From positions 1,860,001-1,924,000 of the forward strand of contig OZ244845.1 of the NCBI GenBank assembly GCA_965220775.1: DNA of 64,000 nt. The letters run 5' to 3'. Under the pieces are notes generated by a model. That model made no database searches and had not been told where the DNA came from. It saw only the letters and a list, made by a program, of their open reading frames with translations. This stretch comes from G963664835 sp965220775 (GTDB taxonomy: Bacteria; Chloroflexota; UBA6077; FW602-bin22; JBCLEL01). This document shows positions 44,288 to 54,900 of the stretch, one piece after another (the stretch's first letter is position 1; every line of letters starts with the position of its first letter). A program made the position numbers and the translations under genes.

Positions 44288-45508
44288 TTGATCATCCTAG
44301 TCACTTGCTTACTTATCCTTCTCGCCGGCGCGGTCACCGATAACGACTCGCTTTACAGAATGGCGTACCTGCTGGGCTTCGTATACGTCGGCGTCGTCGG
44401 CATATCCAGAATACAATTCAAGCGGATTGAGATTGAGCGGAACATCCCCGCGCGGATATTAAATGGCGAGACAGTTCAAGCCAAGCTGGTAGTCAAGAAC
44501 GGTGCGCCGCTGCCTGTACCTTGGGTACGTTTGCACGAACACCTACCTTTGGAATTGACCTCCCCTGCTTTCTTCAACAACCTGATTTCCTTGGGGCCGC
44601 GCGAGACCATCGAGCTTCGATATGAGCTCACCGGGAAGCAGCGTGGATATTACCAAATTGGTCCGTTGAATCTGTCGAGTGGCGACCCATTCGGACTCGA
44701 ACAGACTTCCATTAGATGGATACCCTTCCAGACCACAATCGTGTATCCCAAGGTCGTCCCGGTCGCCGATTTGGGACTGCCTTCTCGCAGCCCCTTCGGG
44801 CACCTGAAAACTCAGCAGCGGTTGTACCAAGACCCATCGAGAACGATCGGCGTGCGTGACTACTTGCCGGGAGACAGCATAAGAACGATCAATTGGAAAA
44901 CTAGCGCGGCAACTGGCAGTCTGAAGGTGCGCAAACTCGAACCGGCAATGACCTTGGAAACCCTCTTATTGCTGAACCTGAACGCCGATGAGTACCAAGT
45001 CCGGTCCCTGCACACAGCGGTGGAAAACGCGATTACTGTCGCCGCCAGCATCATGAACCATCTGATCTCCCTGCGACAGGAGACCGGTATCCTGACCAAT
45101 GGCGTCGATATCCGAACCGAGCAATCATCCGGCCGGCCTGGTCGAGCGACCGGGTTGCCTTTGCGTAAAGGCCGCGGCCACTTGATCCAGGCTCTCGAGC
45201 TCTTGGCATGTCTGGGGTGGGTGAGAGATGTACCTTTCAGCCAATTCTGCGCCCGAAACGGTGATCAGATTCCCTGGGGAGCCACGATTGTCATAATATG
45301 CCCGCGATTGAACGACGGTCTCATGGATACTGCGATCTCGTTTGCCCAATCCGGGCATCAAGTAAGTTTCATCTTCATCGACTATGAAAGTGATTGGGCC
45401 TTCAATCAGGTACGCGACCGGGCGAAGGCCGCAGGGTTCACGTCATACCGGGTTTGGGATCTTGATGATCTGAATTTATTGAGACATCAATCCCTTGGTG
45501 CTGTTTAG
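44288..45508 (+). CDS. DUF58 domain-containing protein
   Basis: 406 residues: one or two N-terminal membrane segments (about residues 1-40), a beta-rich middle, and the DUF58 core with VRDYLPGDSIRTINWKTSAATGSLKVRKLE, here split across the family's two conserved patches. A von Willebrand-like region follows. DUF58 proteins usually pair with MoxR ATPases and transglutaminase-like proteins, but none is adjacent. The TTG start at 44288 follows GAAAGG. The role is unknown. Confidence 0.88.
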   Translation: MIILVTCLLILLAGAVTDNDSLYRMAYLLGFVYVGVVGISRIQFKRIEIERNIPARILNGETVQAKLVVKNGAPLPVPWVRLHEHLPLELTSPAFFNNLISLGPRETIELRYELTGKQRGYYQIGPLNLSSGDPFGLEQTSIRWIPFQTTIVYPKVVPVADLGLPSRSPFGHLKTQQRLYQDPSRTIGVRDYLPGDSIRTINWKTSAATGSLKVRKLEPAMTLETLLLLNLNADEYQVRSLHTAVENAITVAASIMNHLISLRQETGILTNGVDIRTEQSSGRPGRATGLPLRKGRGHLIQALELLACLGWVRDVPFSQFCARNGDQIPWGATIVIICPRLNDGLMDTAISFAQSGHQVSFIFIDYESDWAFNQVRDRAKAAGFTSYRVWDLDDLNLLRHQSLGAV

Positions 45509-45632
45509 CGGCTGCGTCACGACGATTCGGAATCGCTTGAAAATAGCTCGACCCCAGCTGTGGCCTGGATCATAAGATTGTGGCCCGAGACAGTCGCCAG
45601 TCCAAGACGCCATAGGCGCATCGGAGTGCGTT

Positions 45633-46601
45633 CTAGGGTATTAGAAGCACCTTGCCGGTGGTCTTCCGTCCGCCCAGCTGTCGATGAGCCTCGCCGGCGT
45701 CGGCCAGCGCAAATTCGGCGCCGATCCGCACGTCGAGCTCGCCGGCCGCGCTCCATCCCAGAATCTCATCCGCCCTCTGAAATAGCTCCTGCCGAGTCAG
45801 CGTGTAGTCGTTTAACGTAGGCCGGGTAAGGAACAACGATCCCTTGGCGTTCAAGACCTGCGGGTCTAGCGGTGGCACAACTCCGCTCGCCTGGCCAAAC
45901 AGCACCAGGTAGCCTCGGGGTGCCAGGCAGTTCAGGCTCTTGTCGAACGTCGTCTTGCCTACCGAGTCATAAACTACCGGTAGGCCTTTGCCGTCGGTGA
46001 GGCGTCGAACCTCGGTCTCAAAATCCTGCTCGGTGTAGAGGATGACTTCATCCGCGCCGGCTGAGCGAGCCAACGCCGCCTTCTCGGAGGTAGACACGGT
46101 ACCGATCACCCTAGCGCCCAGCCGCTTTGCTATCTGAATGAATAGCAGACCCACGCCTCCGGCCGCGGCATGTATGAGGCAGGTGTCTCCTGGCTTGAGA
46201 GGATATGTCGAGTGGGTCAGGTAGTGCACTGTCAAACCCTGGAGGATCACGGCCGCGGCTACTCGGTCGGCTAGTCCTTCTGGAATGGGTAGTAGACGCC
46301 AGGCATCGACAACCGCATACTCCGCATAGGATCCAACGGCGCTGCAGTAGACGACCCTGTCGCCAACCGAAACTTCTTCGACACCCTCCCCTATCGCGAC
46401 GACTTCGCCCGCCGCCTCTTGGCCGGGCGTAAATGGCAAGGGCATCTTGTACCGGCCGTCACGCTGATAGATGTCGATGAAGTTGACGCCAATCGACGAC
46501 AGTTTGACTACTGCCTTCCCGGCAGTTGGCTCCGGCATCGCGACTTCTTCCAGAGTCATGACCTGGGGCCCGCCGGTTTCGTGAACCCGCACTGCTTTCA
46601 T
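45633..46601 (-). CDS. Quinone oxidoreductase-like zinc-independent MDR protein
   Basis: 322 residues of the medium-chain dehydrogenase/reductase superfamily. VGVNFIDIYQRDGRY, PFTPGQEAAGEVVAIGEGV and HAAAGGVGLLFIQIAKRLGARVIGT (the nucleotide loop) match NADPH:quinone reductase (QOR). No catalytic or structural zinc Cys set is present. ATG at 46601 follows GGAGG by five bases. Confidence 0.9.
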   Translation of the reverse strand: MKAVRVHETGGPQVMTLEEVAMPEPTAGKAVVKLSSIGVNFIDIYQRDGRYKMPLPFTPGQEAAGEVVAIGEGVEEVSVGDRVVYCSAVGSYAEYAVVDAWRLLPIPEGLADRVAAAVILQGLTVHYLTHSTYPLKPGDTCLIHAAAGGVGLLFIQIAKRLGARVIGTVSTSEKAALARSAGADEVILYTEQDFETEVRRLTDGKGLPVVYDSVGKTTFDKSLNCLAPRGYLVLFGQASGVVPPLDPQVLNAKGSLFLTRPTLNDYTLTRQELFQRADEILGWSAAGELDVRIGAEFALADAGEAHRQLGGRKTTGKVLLIP

Positions 46602-46724
46602 GTTGTCCTCCAGCGTAGTGTGATAGCGACGTTGTGCGTTTGGAGTTCCTTACACAACTCTAAAGACTTGGTGTGGCTTTCGTCGAGTCGTTCTCAAGTG
46701 GTTGTCTCGACCCTTGGTCGCACT

Positions 46725-47948
46725 TCACGACAGATATGCCTCGATTCGCTCTTGATCGGAATCGGCGGGGCTCACGTGAAGAATCAATCCGAACTCGTCT
46801 GGCCCATTCGATAGGCGTGCTCGCTCCGTTGCGGCTGCCCGGGTCGGCTCACTCCATTCAACCTCGCCATTCCTGAGGAAGATGTAGCGGTCGCGATATT
46901 CGCCGACCAGTCTGTCACGCTTCGTCAGATATGCGTCCGCCTCTCGCCGAACGGCGAGGCGTGACGCGTGAGCCTGCTTCGAAGTCATACCGTCCGCTTC
47001 ATTTAGGTCGAATTGCCAGCGAATGTCCTCGATCTCTAAACCGCGAACATCGATCTCGGCCGGATCGAGCACGCCCAAGCCGGCTTGGCTCGCCAATCGA
47101 AGATGATTTTCCGCGCGCAGCCACGGTTTGGTTGGAAAGTCGGACAACGGATCGAAACCTATGAGGTAGGTGCCGATCGAGTCGGTCGCAACCGGATCGT
47201 GGCCGGCGAGCATCAGCTCAGTTTCGACTGGATCGCCGTCCAGCGACATGTTCGAAGCGATTATCCCGTCTATGATCGCCAGGTCCGGTTTCATCGCGGC
47301 CGCAACGTCGACGAATATCCTCATCAGCCGGAAGTGGTTGGTATGCATGTATCCGCGATGGGACCCACCGTACTGAGAGCGGGGCACGATACCGAACATG
47401 TTCTTGACGGACATCGTAATCCCGGCCGATGCGTGCACTTTTAGCTTTGCCAGCGATACGACTGCGTCTGCGTCGGCCAGTTCACGTCGCAGGTAGATTG
47501 ATTTGTTAAGAAGCCCACCGCCTGGAACCGGAACCTCGACGAAATCGCCGAGATTCGCGTCCATCAGCCTGACGCCGAAGCGGGCCGGAAAATCATCGCA
47601 GCGCATCTGAGAGAATAGCTGCTCCGAGGTTTGTCCCGGCTTTGCGTCCAACCCCTCGGCCAGTATTATCTCCGCCGAAGGATTGGCCTCACGCAGCATC
47701 GAGAGGGCCGCGCGTACGACCATGTCGTCGACGCATCCGATGGCTCGATCACGATATCTGCGGGCCAACGCGTCAGCGGATCGGACGTATATACCAACGT
47801 AATTGGGTTTGACAACTATCTTACGGGCCTCGCGAACTTTGCTCGGCACGCCGCCGGCAAGCCCCACGGTCCGTCTTACGATATCTTCAACCTGTTCAGG
47901 CGTCGAATCGACGGCGCATCTCTGGATCCCTACCCTCGGCTGAGACAT
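46725..47948 (-). CDS. DUF362 domain-containing protein
   Basis: 407 residues. VVKPNYVG, SLAKLKVHASAGITMSVKN, IIDGIIASN and GHDPVATDSIG are typical of DUF362, a family related to enzymes of uncertain function often fused to ferredoxin domains, which this one lacks. ATG at 47948 is six bases after GGAGG. It stands alone between repeat-filled gaps. Confidence 0.85.
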   Translation of the reverse strand: MSQPRVGIQRCAVDSTPEQVEDIVRRTVGLAGGVPSKVREARKIVVKPNYVGIYVRSADALARRYRDRAIGCVDDMVVRAALSMLREANPSAEIILAEGLDAKPGQTSEQLFSQMRCDDFPARFGVRLMDANLGDFVEVPVPGGGLLNKSIYLRRELADADAVVSLAKLKVHASAGITMSVKNMFGIVPRSQYGGSHRGYMHTNHFRLMRIFVDVAAAMKPDLAIIDGIIASNMSLDGDPVETELMLAGHDPVATDSIGTYLIGFDPLSDFPTKPWLRAENHLRLASQAGLGVLDPAEIDVRGLEIEDIRWQFDLNEADGMTSKQAHASRLAVRREADAYLTKRDRLVGEYRDRYIFLRNGEVEWSEPTRAAATERARLSNGPDEFGLILHVSPADSDQERIEAYLS

Positions 47949-48162
47949 GGCAGACCTCCGTCTAAGATTGTGTCCAAGTACCGGAATTTCAGCTTATCGT
48001 AACGAACATTTTGGGGGCTAGCAAACTTGATCGGGCGGCGTTTTCAATTCTTTAATGTTTGGGACTTCTAGAGCGTTTTCCCAGGCCGACAAGCAGTTGA
48101 TCGAAACAGTCAACACACTAAGGCCATTTCGATAGTCCGCAAACCGCACGTCGTCATTCGTA

Positions 48163-48680
48163 CGAAAGCATGTCCCGGACTCCGATCCGGGATGTGCCCT
48201 TCAATCAACCTTGATGCCGGCGCTCCACGGGCGAAACGTGCCGAATTGTAGACCGATGATCGATGGCGGAACGAGAAAATGTAGCGCGGGGGCTTGTCCC
48301 CCGCTGGGGTCGGGGTGGGGCGTGGCAGAATCCACCGTGCCAACTCGCCATACCAAATCACAACTCCGGGTTTTCACACCTTGGTGCGCCGGCAACAGCC
48401 GGCATGAGCGATTGCTATGAAAGCATGTCCCGGACCCGGATCCGGGATAGACTCCCGCCACTCATTTCGTGGTTCCAGCAATCGAAAGCATGCCCCGTAC
48501 CCCGATACGGGGCTGGAATCCAGAAGGGGTGCGGAGGGGTAAGACCACCAGACGATGGGAAAAACCGCCGGTCACCCCATTTTCATCCTCTTATGCGGAC
48601 CTCTCAGGTCCATGGTGATTCCCGCGATCTAAAGCATGCCCCGTACTCCGATACGGGGGCAGGAATCCAGAGGGGTGGGG
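48163..48680. repeat. Largest intergenic repeat cluster (A-B-C-A-A-A)
   Basis: Family A at 48163-48193, 48418-48450, 48484-48522 and 48631-48670; family B at 48280-48310 (GCGGGGGCTTGTCCCCCGC); family C at 48370-48420. The block from about 48163 to 48420 is collinear with 55982-56260, so a composite of roughly 270 bases has been copied. It fills most of the gap 47949-48762, where no gene is supported. Confidence 0.8.
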
Positions 48681-48762
48681 TAGGCAAGACCGCCGCCAAC
48701 CTTGGGTGACAACGAAAGAAGTTAGAGAATAGAAAAGCCCTGGATCGGGCGGCGAGCCGCGT

Positions 48763-49746
48763 CTATTCGAGTGTTCTCAGGTACCAAGGATCGCCGGCTC
48801 CGAATTCGCACCTAACTACATTCTTGTCTACCAAGTCATCGGCACGGAGTTCTGGAACATAAGCGATGACTTGGCGCGCCTTCATGTTTCTCGCTTGCTC
48901 CGCCGCAATCGCGAGTATTTGACGCGTGTTCGATACATCGCCGGCCAATTCCGGAAGAACCCAGATATCCGCCTCTGCGACAGTCCAGTCTCTCAGTCGC
49001 CCTACCGTGACCAGGCAAATGCCGCCCTTGTCATCAGGTAGATCGATCTGTGACCCCCAGAAGGAGATGTCGGTCGGGAAATCAGATCCTTCTGGATCCA
49101 AGACAGGTCGCCATATGTATCCCCAACGGTATCCGGCGGCTTCGCGATGATTGAGCGCCAGAAGATGCGACGCCTCGGTGCCATAGTTGCCGGTCAGCGG
49201 CGCCGCCCGATAGTCGGGAGGCTCGAATTGGTCCAGGTTGTGCATGGTCAGCTTCGCGTTTCTCCATACTTCGCGGTATCCCCTTTTACGAAGCAGGTGC
49301 ACGCTTCCGCCTGAGCCTTCAGGCCGGCACCAGAAACGGCGGTAGCCGCGCGTAAGCGACCGACGCTCGGCCTTGTGTAGTATCCATTCCTCAACCTCGT
49401 CGACAAAAATGTCGGACAAAAGCTCGATTAGCTCCGGATGGCCGTAGCGTCCGAAGGGCTCCGGCTCCGATCCGTACCAGAGCTCTACGTTTCCTACGAA
49501 CTCGTCTTGGTCGGTCACGATCAGCCATACGTCGAACCCCATGTCGCGATAGACCTTGAGGTGACGAGCGCAATAGCGTTCCATCATCCAAGGACCGCCG
49601 GCCGTCCACAGTCCGCCGGCAACAAAGCCTGGCTGCGTCTCCCTCATGAGTGCGTGGTGCAGTTCGACGATGCGCGGAACGTCGCCGGGCTCCGCCTCCC
49701 GGACCAGAAGTTTCTGCCCTCGCCAGAGTAGGTTGTCGATTACCAT
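48763..49746 (-). CDS. GNAT-like N-acetyltransferase, substrate unknown
   Basis: About 327 residues. The first half has GNAT-like features (VREAEPGDVPRIVELHHALM, FVGNVELWYGSE, RRFWCRPEGSGGSVHLLRKRGYREV, the last resembling the acetyl-CoA pyrophosphate loop region). The second half may be a second, degenerate module. ATG 49746 is chosen because the extension to 49812 runs into a family-B repeat. Confidence in the exact family is moderate. Confidence 0.65.
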   Translation of the reverse strand: MVIDNLLWRGQKLLVREAEPGDVPRIVELHHALMRETQPGFVAGGLWTAGGPWMMERYCARHLKVYRDMGFDVWLIVTDQDEFVGNVELWYGSEPEPFGRYGHPELIELLSDIFVDEVEEWILHKAERRSLTRGYRRFWCRPEGSGGSVHLLRKRGYREVWRNAKLTMHNLDQFEPPDYRAAPLTGNYGTEASHLLALNHREAAGYRWGYIWRPVLDPEGSDFPTDISFWGSQIDLPDDKGGICLVTVGRLRDWTVAEADIWVLPELAGDVSNTRQILAIAAEQARNMKARQVIAYVPELRADDLVDKNVVRCEFGAGDPWYLRTLE

Positions 49747-49763
49747 GGTTTCAACTCGTGTAA

Positions 49764-49791
49764 TTGTAGGGCTGGGGCTCGTCCCCAGCCA
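49764..49791. repeat. Family B inverted repeat
   Basis: GGCTGGGGCTCGTCCCCAGCC, preceded by TGTAG as in the other family-B copies. Confidence 0.7.
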
Positions 49792-49843
49792 ACGGCGTCC
49801 CACAAAAGGCAAGCGTCACCGTATGGCCGGCATTCAAAACCGC

Positions 49844-50206
49844 CTACGATGCCAGGGGAACCACCTTCGAGCTCCGTATAATTTCATCGCGCGTGAGCAA
49901 CGGGATGTTGTGCACCACGCTCGTTGCGGCGATGATCTCGTCCGCCGGATCGCCGCTGAAGTCCAGCCGGCACGAAGCGCGCGCAACCGCGAGGTCGATC
50001 GGCCACACCTGTAACCGGCTCAGGACCCGCACCACCTCCCGGTCGTCAAGGTCCAGGTCCAGCCGGCCCAGCTGAACGAGCTTCGCCAGTTCCCACAACA
50101 CAATCGAAGAAATCGACCATCGACCCCGGCTCAGCAGGCTCTGCTCCGCCGGCCGAAGCTCGCCGGCAAGCGCAAAGATGAGAATGTGGGTGTCAAGACT
50201 CAGCAT
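49844..50206 (-). CDS. PIN-domain toxin (VapC-like)
   Basis: 120 residues. LSLDTHILIF has the first PIN Asp, SSIVLWELAKLVQLGRL the conserved Glu, and GDPADEIIAATSVVHNIPLLTRDE the third and fourth acidic residues. VapC toxins are ribonucleases, often of tRNA or rRNA. It overlaps the antitoxin by 14 bases, which fits a toxin-antitoxin operon. Confidence 0.88.
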   Translation of the reverse strand: MLSLDTHILIFALAGELRPAEQSLLSRGRWSISSIVLWELAKLVQLGRLDLDLDDREVVRVLSRLQVWPIDLAVARASCRLDFSGDPADEIIAATSVVHNIPLLTRDEIIRSSKVVPLAS

Positions 50207-50420
50207 CTGCGTCCCAGCGAAGGCCGGTCGTAAACACGTCGCCCTTGATCCTCATCTTGTGCCGGAGACTGCCGATCAGTTCGGCTCCCTCGTTGTCAAA
50301 CGGTACGACGCGGGCGACCGCCTTGCCGTGCTTAGTGACAACCAGCCCATCGGCGTCCAGCTGGTCGAGCAACGCCAGGCATTGCTCCTTGAACTTCGCC
50401 GCTCCAATCCTCTTCATCAT
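50193..50420 (-). CDS. Phd/YefM-type antitoxin
   Basis: About 75 residues. MKRIGAAKFKEQCLALLDQ and VVTKHGKAVARVVPF are characteristic of the Phd/YefM DNA-binding fold. The C-terminal tail (ELIGSLRHKMRIKGD) probably wraps the PIN toxin. The ATG pair at 50420/50417 follows GGGAGG. A longer form from 50441 would begin inside the operator. Confidence 0.85.
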   Translation of the reverse strand: MMKRIGAAKFKEQCLALLDQLDADGLVVTKHGKAVARVVPFDNEGAELIGSLRHKMRIKGDVFTTGLRWDADAES

Positions 50421-50433
50421 CGCCTCCCCATAT

Positions 50434-50471
50434 ATGGACACATTATAGGACTAGCCGTATATAGTGTCCAT
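50434..50471 (-). promoter_or_regulatory. Promoter with palindromic operator of the toxin-antitoxin operon
   Basis: On the minus strand -35 TGGACA (plus 50465-50470) and -10 TATAAT (plus 50442-50447) are 17 bases apart. An inverted repeat, ATGGACAC (50434-50441) and GTGTCCAT (50464-50471), overlaps the -35 box and flanks the -10 box. This is the typical design for autorepression by an antitoxin-toxin complex. Confidence 0.7.
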
Positions 50472-50561
50472 GTATTGGCACATCGTTCTTCCCCGAATCC
50501 CACCGTGAACCAACATCACCGTTGGGGCGATTCGCGAATCACCCAGGGGCGGGGAAGAGGG

Positions 50562-50590
50562 AATGTAGGGCGGGGGCTTGTCCCCCGCCG
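50562..50590. repeat. Family B inverted repeat
   Basis: TGTAGGGCGGGGGCTTGTCC continuing to CCCGCC; lies in the 270-base gap upstream of the toxin-antitoxin operon, which otherwise holds nothing clear. Confidence 0.7.
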
Positions 50591-50713
50591 TGGTCCGCCG
50601 GCCAATTCGTCTTTACTATGAAACAAACCACTGCACTAACTCGCGTGACCAGTAAGTGCCACACAGTAACCCGCTCGCAATAGGCAGTCGCCAAGCAGGT
50701 TGACGTACGAAGA

Positions 50714-51349
50714 TCACGCTACGGGGACGTTGAGGTAGCGAAATTGCCCGTACTTCTCACCTTGCAGGTTCGAGTAATCTTGATAGCGCATTCGGTAGGA
50801 TGCCTTCAATCGTATCGAGTCTGTTCTACCCCGTGTTGTTCCCTCACGGGCCGAAGGAGACCACGCCAACTCACCATTTACATTCCGGCCATCGTGAATG
50901 CGAAATGCCGCGTCGACGGTCTTGTCCCGCTGAGGAGGCTGCCAATAGGATGGGTCATTCGTTAGCAGTACGGCAAACCCTTGCCTCGCCCGTCCTTCGG
51001 ACACTTCATCTTCGAGCCTTTGGACGTCCCTTAGGAAGTCGTAGCGTCGGATGTCTTGTGCGCCTTGATCGCGGAGTACAAATCGTTCACTGCGCACGGT
51101 TATGTCCAGATGTCGTGTAAAGTACTTAAGTTCTATGGCGGTGCTTTCATTTGGAATCCAGACGTCCAGATAAATCTTTCTAACTTCCTCCGGTGCGGGG
51201 TTGAATTCCAGCCTGATCTCGCATTCCGGCGTATGCTCACGAATCTGCCACGTGAAAGCGTGCTGAAAATCTGCCTCCGAATGGAAAACCTTGCGCGTCC
51301 TCGATAACTCGGCCATCAGGCGATCGATGTCAAGCACCCAGAAAATCAT
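50714..51349 (-). CDS. Unknown protein with a PD-(D/E)XK-like core
   Basis: 211 residues. The stretch LEFNPAPEEVRKIYLDVWI followed by AIELKYF has the spacing and pattern (hydrophobic-Asp, then ExK) of PD-(D/E)XK nucleases, and the context is rich in defence genes. I cannot assign a family. The C-terminal part has many Tyr and Arg residues (YRMRYQDYSNLQGEKYGQFRYL). ATG at 51349 gives the longest frame. Confidence 0.6.
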   Translation of the reverse strand: MIFWVLDIDRLMAELSRTRKVFHSEADFQHAFTWQIREHTPECEIRLEFNPAPEEVRKIYLDVWIPNESTAIELKYFTRHLDITVRSERFVLRDQGAQDIRRYDFLRDVQRLEDEVSEGRARQGFAVLLTNDPSYWQPPQRDKTVDAAFRIHDGRNVNGELAWSPSAREGTTRGRTDSIRLKASYRMRYQDYSNLQGEKYGQFRYLNVPVA

Positions 51350-51461
51350 CCTCGAAAATCCGTGAACGGCGATTGTGATGCGATTTCAACTCGCACATAA
51401 TTTATGGGTCAGAACCGGGACCCGTGGTCTGTGGGTCGTCCACGCTCAAGATTCTTTCCGA

Positions 51462-51839
51462 TTATCGAATCGCCTTCACTTCCAGTTGCACGCCCTCGTG
51501 CTCCTGAATCCGGCTTATGACCTCGAAAAGGTTGCGAGCGTGGGGGTTGCCGGCCGGCCCGAACATCCGCATCAGACTCTTGGGCGACTTGTCCAGCAAC
51601 GAGCCGAGCTCCTCGAAGCCCATCGTGGCGTTGATATAGTCGCGCAGTATGATCTTGCCCGCGTCGACCTCGCCGGCAAGCAAGCATTCGATGCCTTCCT
51701 TCAACAACTCTTCTCGAAATGCCGGGTCGTGTTGAGCACGCGCCTGTACTGTTTCCTTGAAGTTACGAGTAAGTGGCATGTCTTGTATGGTAACTATGGC
51801 GTTACCATCCCGCAAGATTACGGTCTTGGTCGTTGACAT
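51462..51839 (-). CDS. HTH antitoxin-like regulator without partner
   Basis: About 125 residues. The C-terminal half (LLKEGIECLLAGEVDAGKII, YINATMGFEELGSLLDKSPK, SLMRMFGPAGNPHARNLFEV) matches the XRE-like addiction-module antidote group usually downstream of a RelE-like toxin. The N-terminal part (VILRDGNAIVTIQDM) may be a separate strand-rich element. No toxin of the RelE type lies beside it. The next gene on the strand is the PD-(D/E)XK-like one. Confidence 0.7.
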   Translation of the reverse strand: MSTTKTVILRDGNAIVTIQDMPLTRNFKETVQARAQHDPAFREELLKEGIECLLAGEVDAGKIILRDYINATMGFEELGSLLDKSPKSLMRMFGPAGNPHARNLFEVISRIQEHEGVQLEVKAIR

Positions 51840-51916
51840 CAACCGACCCGCCCATCCGGCCCGGCCGTTGCCCCATCCGGCCCCGCGTTGTACCCTTGCA
51901 CCACTGAGTAACCTAT

Positions 51917-54900
51917 ATGACCGGCCAACTCTTCACCCACTACTTCCTCACCGACGGCATAAAGGCCACCGCCGAGTGGCCGGCCTCCGCAGCGTACTAC
52001 GCCGCCTTCCGGCAAAGCCTCGCCCAAGCCTACGAGACCTTCCAGCAGCACCATCGGCCCAACGAGGCCGTCACCGAGCAGGACCTCATCCGGCCGGCCC
52101 TCGACCTCCTCGGCTGGACCGACTACCTGCCCCAGCAGGGCGCCGACCGCAACCAGGACATCCCAGACCACCTCCTGTTCACCGACGCCGAATCCAAGAC
52201 CCTCGCCGCCGGCAGGTCCGATCCAAAGGACCGCTACCGGCACGCCTCAGTCGTCGAGGAGAGCAAACGCTTCGGCCTGCCCCTCGATGCCAGGAACAGC
52301 GACGACCGGGTCCAGGCCAGCACACCCCACGGCCAGATCCTCCGCTACCTTTCGACCGCCGATATCGAGTCCGACGGCAACATTCGCTGGGGCATCCTGA
52401 CAAACGGCAGACTCTGGCGCCTCTACGACCATCGCTCCCGGCCACGCGCCAGTGGCTACTTCGAGGCAGACCTCCATCAGATACTCGATACGGACGATGA
52501 CGACGCCCTCCTGACCTTCTTCCTCCTCTTCCGGCGCGACGCCTTCACCCTCCGGCCCGGCTCGACGGCCACCTTCCTCGAATCGGCCATCGCCGAGGGC
52601 CGGCGGTACGAGGAGCAGATCGCCCAAGACCTCTCCGGCGTCGTCTTCGAGCGCGTCTTCCCCGACCTCGTGCAGGCGCTTGCCGACGCATCCGGCGAGA
52701 GCCTCCCCCAGGTCCGGCAGGCCGCCCTCGTCTTCCTCTATCGACTCCTCTTCGTCCTCTACGCCGAGGACCGGGGCCTGCTGCCGGTCAATGACATTCG
52801 CTACGACGACTATGGCCTGCGAAAGCGGGTCAGGGACGACATCGCCGGCCGGATGGCCGACCAGGACACCTACTCCTCGATCGCCCGCAACTACTACGAC
52901 CGGCTGATGACCCTGTTCAAACTCATCGACAAGGGCGACCCATCCATCGGCCTGCCGCCCTACAACGGCGGTCTGTTCGCCTCTGAGGCAGCCGCGTTGC
53001 TGGAAAGGGTCCGGCTCCCCGACTCCGAGGTCGCCCCGATCATCTACGGCCTGAGCCATACCAGGAACCCGCGCGCCGGGCGCCGCTTCGTAAACTACCG
53101 CGACATGTCCGTCCAGCAGCTCGGCTCCATCTACGAGCGGCTCCTGGAGAGGGAGCCGGTCCTCGACGACGCCGGCAGGATCGAAATCCGGCCCAATCCC
53201 TACGCCCGCAAGGACAGCGGTAGCTTCTACACGCCCCAGGAGCTCGTCGATTTGATCGTCGATCACACCCTCAAACCGCTCGTCGAGGAGCGCCTCGAGC
53301 GATTCAAGGAGAAGTCCCGGCAGCTCGCCAGCGAACGCCGGCCCAAGCCCGACCGGCACGCCGAGCTGCTCCCGTTCGATCCGGCCGAGGCGGTACTCGA
53401 CCTGAAGGTCCTCGACCCGGCGATGGGCAGCGGTCACTTCCTCGTCACTGCCGTCGACTTCCTCTCCGACTACGTCGCCGACCTGATCGAGTACGTGCCG
53501 GCGATCCCCGATTGGCTCGACGACTACGCCTCACCGCTGGTCGACCGCGTCGCGTCGATCCGCCGGGACATACTCCGGCGGGCCAAGGAGTCGAAGTGGG
53601 TCATCGACGGGGCCCAGCTAACCGACCAGGCCATCATCCGGCGGATGGTGCTCAAGCGCTGCATCTACGGCGTCGACAAGAATCCGCTGACCGTCGAGCT
53701 GGCGAAGGTCTCCCTCTGGCTCCACAGCTTCACCGTCGGCGCGCCGCTGTCCTTCCTCGACCACCACCTGCGCTGCGGCGACTCGCTGATAGGTCTCCGG
53801 GTGGCGGACGCGACGGAAGACCTGCAGCGGCTGGGCGGACTGTTCGCAAGCAGCGCCATCGCCGGCGCCGAGGCGGCGACCCACGGAATGCAGCGCATAG
53901 AGGAGATGTCCGACGCCGACGTGTCCGAGGTGCGGGAGTCCGCCGCGCTGTTTCGCGGGGTCGAGGACACCACCGCCGATCTGCGCCGGCTGCTTGACTT
54001 CCTCTGCGGCATGCGCTGGCTGACCGCTGGAATGAAGACGAAAGAGCGGAATACATTCTGGGCGCCCGTGACCGAGGCGCTCGGCCATGAGCCGGCCGGC
54101 GCATTTGCGCTGCTGTCCCAGGGGCCGGCCGCGATGGATTCCGAAACCACCAACGGCTCCGATCGGTCCAAGTTGGACTTCGAGCAACGATGGAGCGCCG
54201 CCAGGGCCATCGCCGACCATGAGAGCTTCCTCCACTGGGAGGTCGCCTTCCCCGGCGTCTGGCGGCGCTGGCAGGACGCCCGGCCGGAGGGCGGGTTCGA
54301 CGCCGTCATCGGCAACCCGCCCTGGGACCGGATTGAACAGCAGGAAGTGGAGTGGTTTGCCCTCCGCGACTACGAGATAGCGCATGCACAGACTGGGGCC
54401 CAACGGAAGGCGCTCATCAATCGGCGGACCCAGGAAGGCGACAGACGAGCCATCGAGTATGCAGCCGTGCACAGAACCGCGACGGCTATGCGCAGGTACG
54501 TGCAGTCGTCGCACAGTTATCCGCTGCTAAGCGGCGGCCGTATCAACCTCTACTCGCTATTCGTCGAGCGGGCGATGAGCCTGATCAAACCGGATGGCTT
54601 TGTCGGGCTGCTCACGCCCTCCGGCATCTACGCCGACAAGACCGCCTCCAACTTCTTCAAGTCCGTCTCCGCCAGCGGACGCGTCGCCGGCCTGTTCGAC
54701 TTCGAGAATAGAAAGATCTTCTTCAAGGACATCCACGCGTCATTCAAGTTCTGCGCGCTGATATTCGGGGGTGAGGACCGGAGCTTCGACCAGACCAAGT
54801 GCGCCTTCTTCCTCCACGACACCCGGACGATCGTTGACCCCGAGCGCTGCTTCACTCTGGCGCCGGCCGACTTCTCCCGGGTCAACCCGAACACCGGCAC

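Noticed and set aside
48110..48361. Minus-strand reading frame of 83 codons, with look-alikes at 42619-42855 and 55998-56195
   Set aside because: The similarity between these frames comes from the A-B-C repeat units they run through; there is no ribosome site or independent codon bias.
52247..53437. Long minus-strand frame (396 codons) inside the restriction-modification gene
   Set aside because: It is antisense to a clearly coding gene with strong third-position GC bias, which produces long open frames on the opposite strand.
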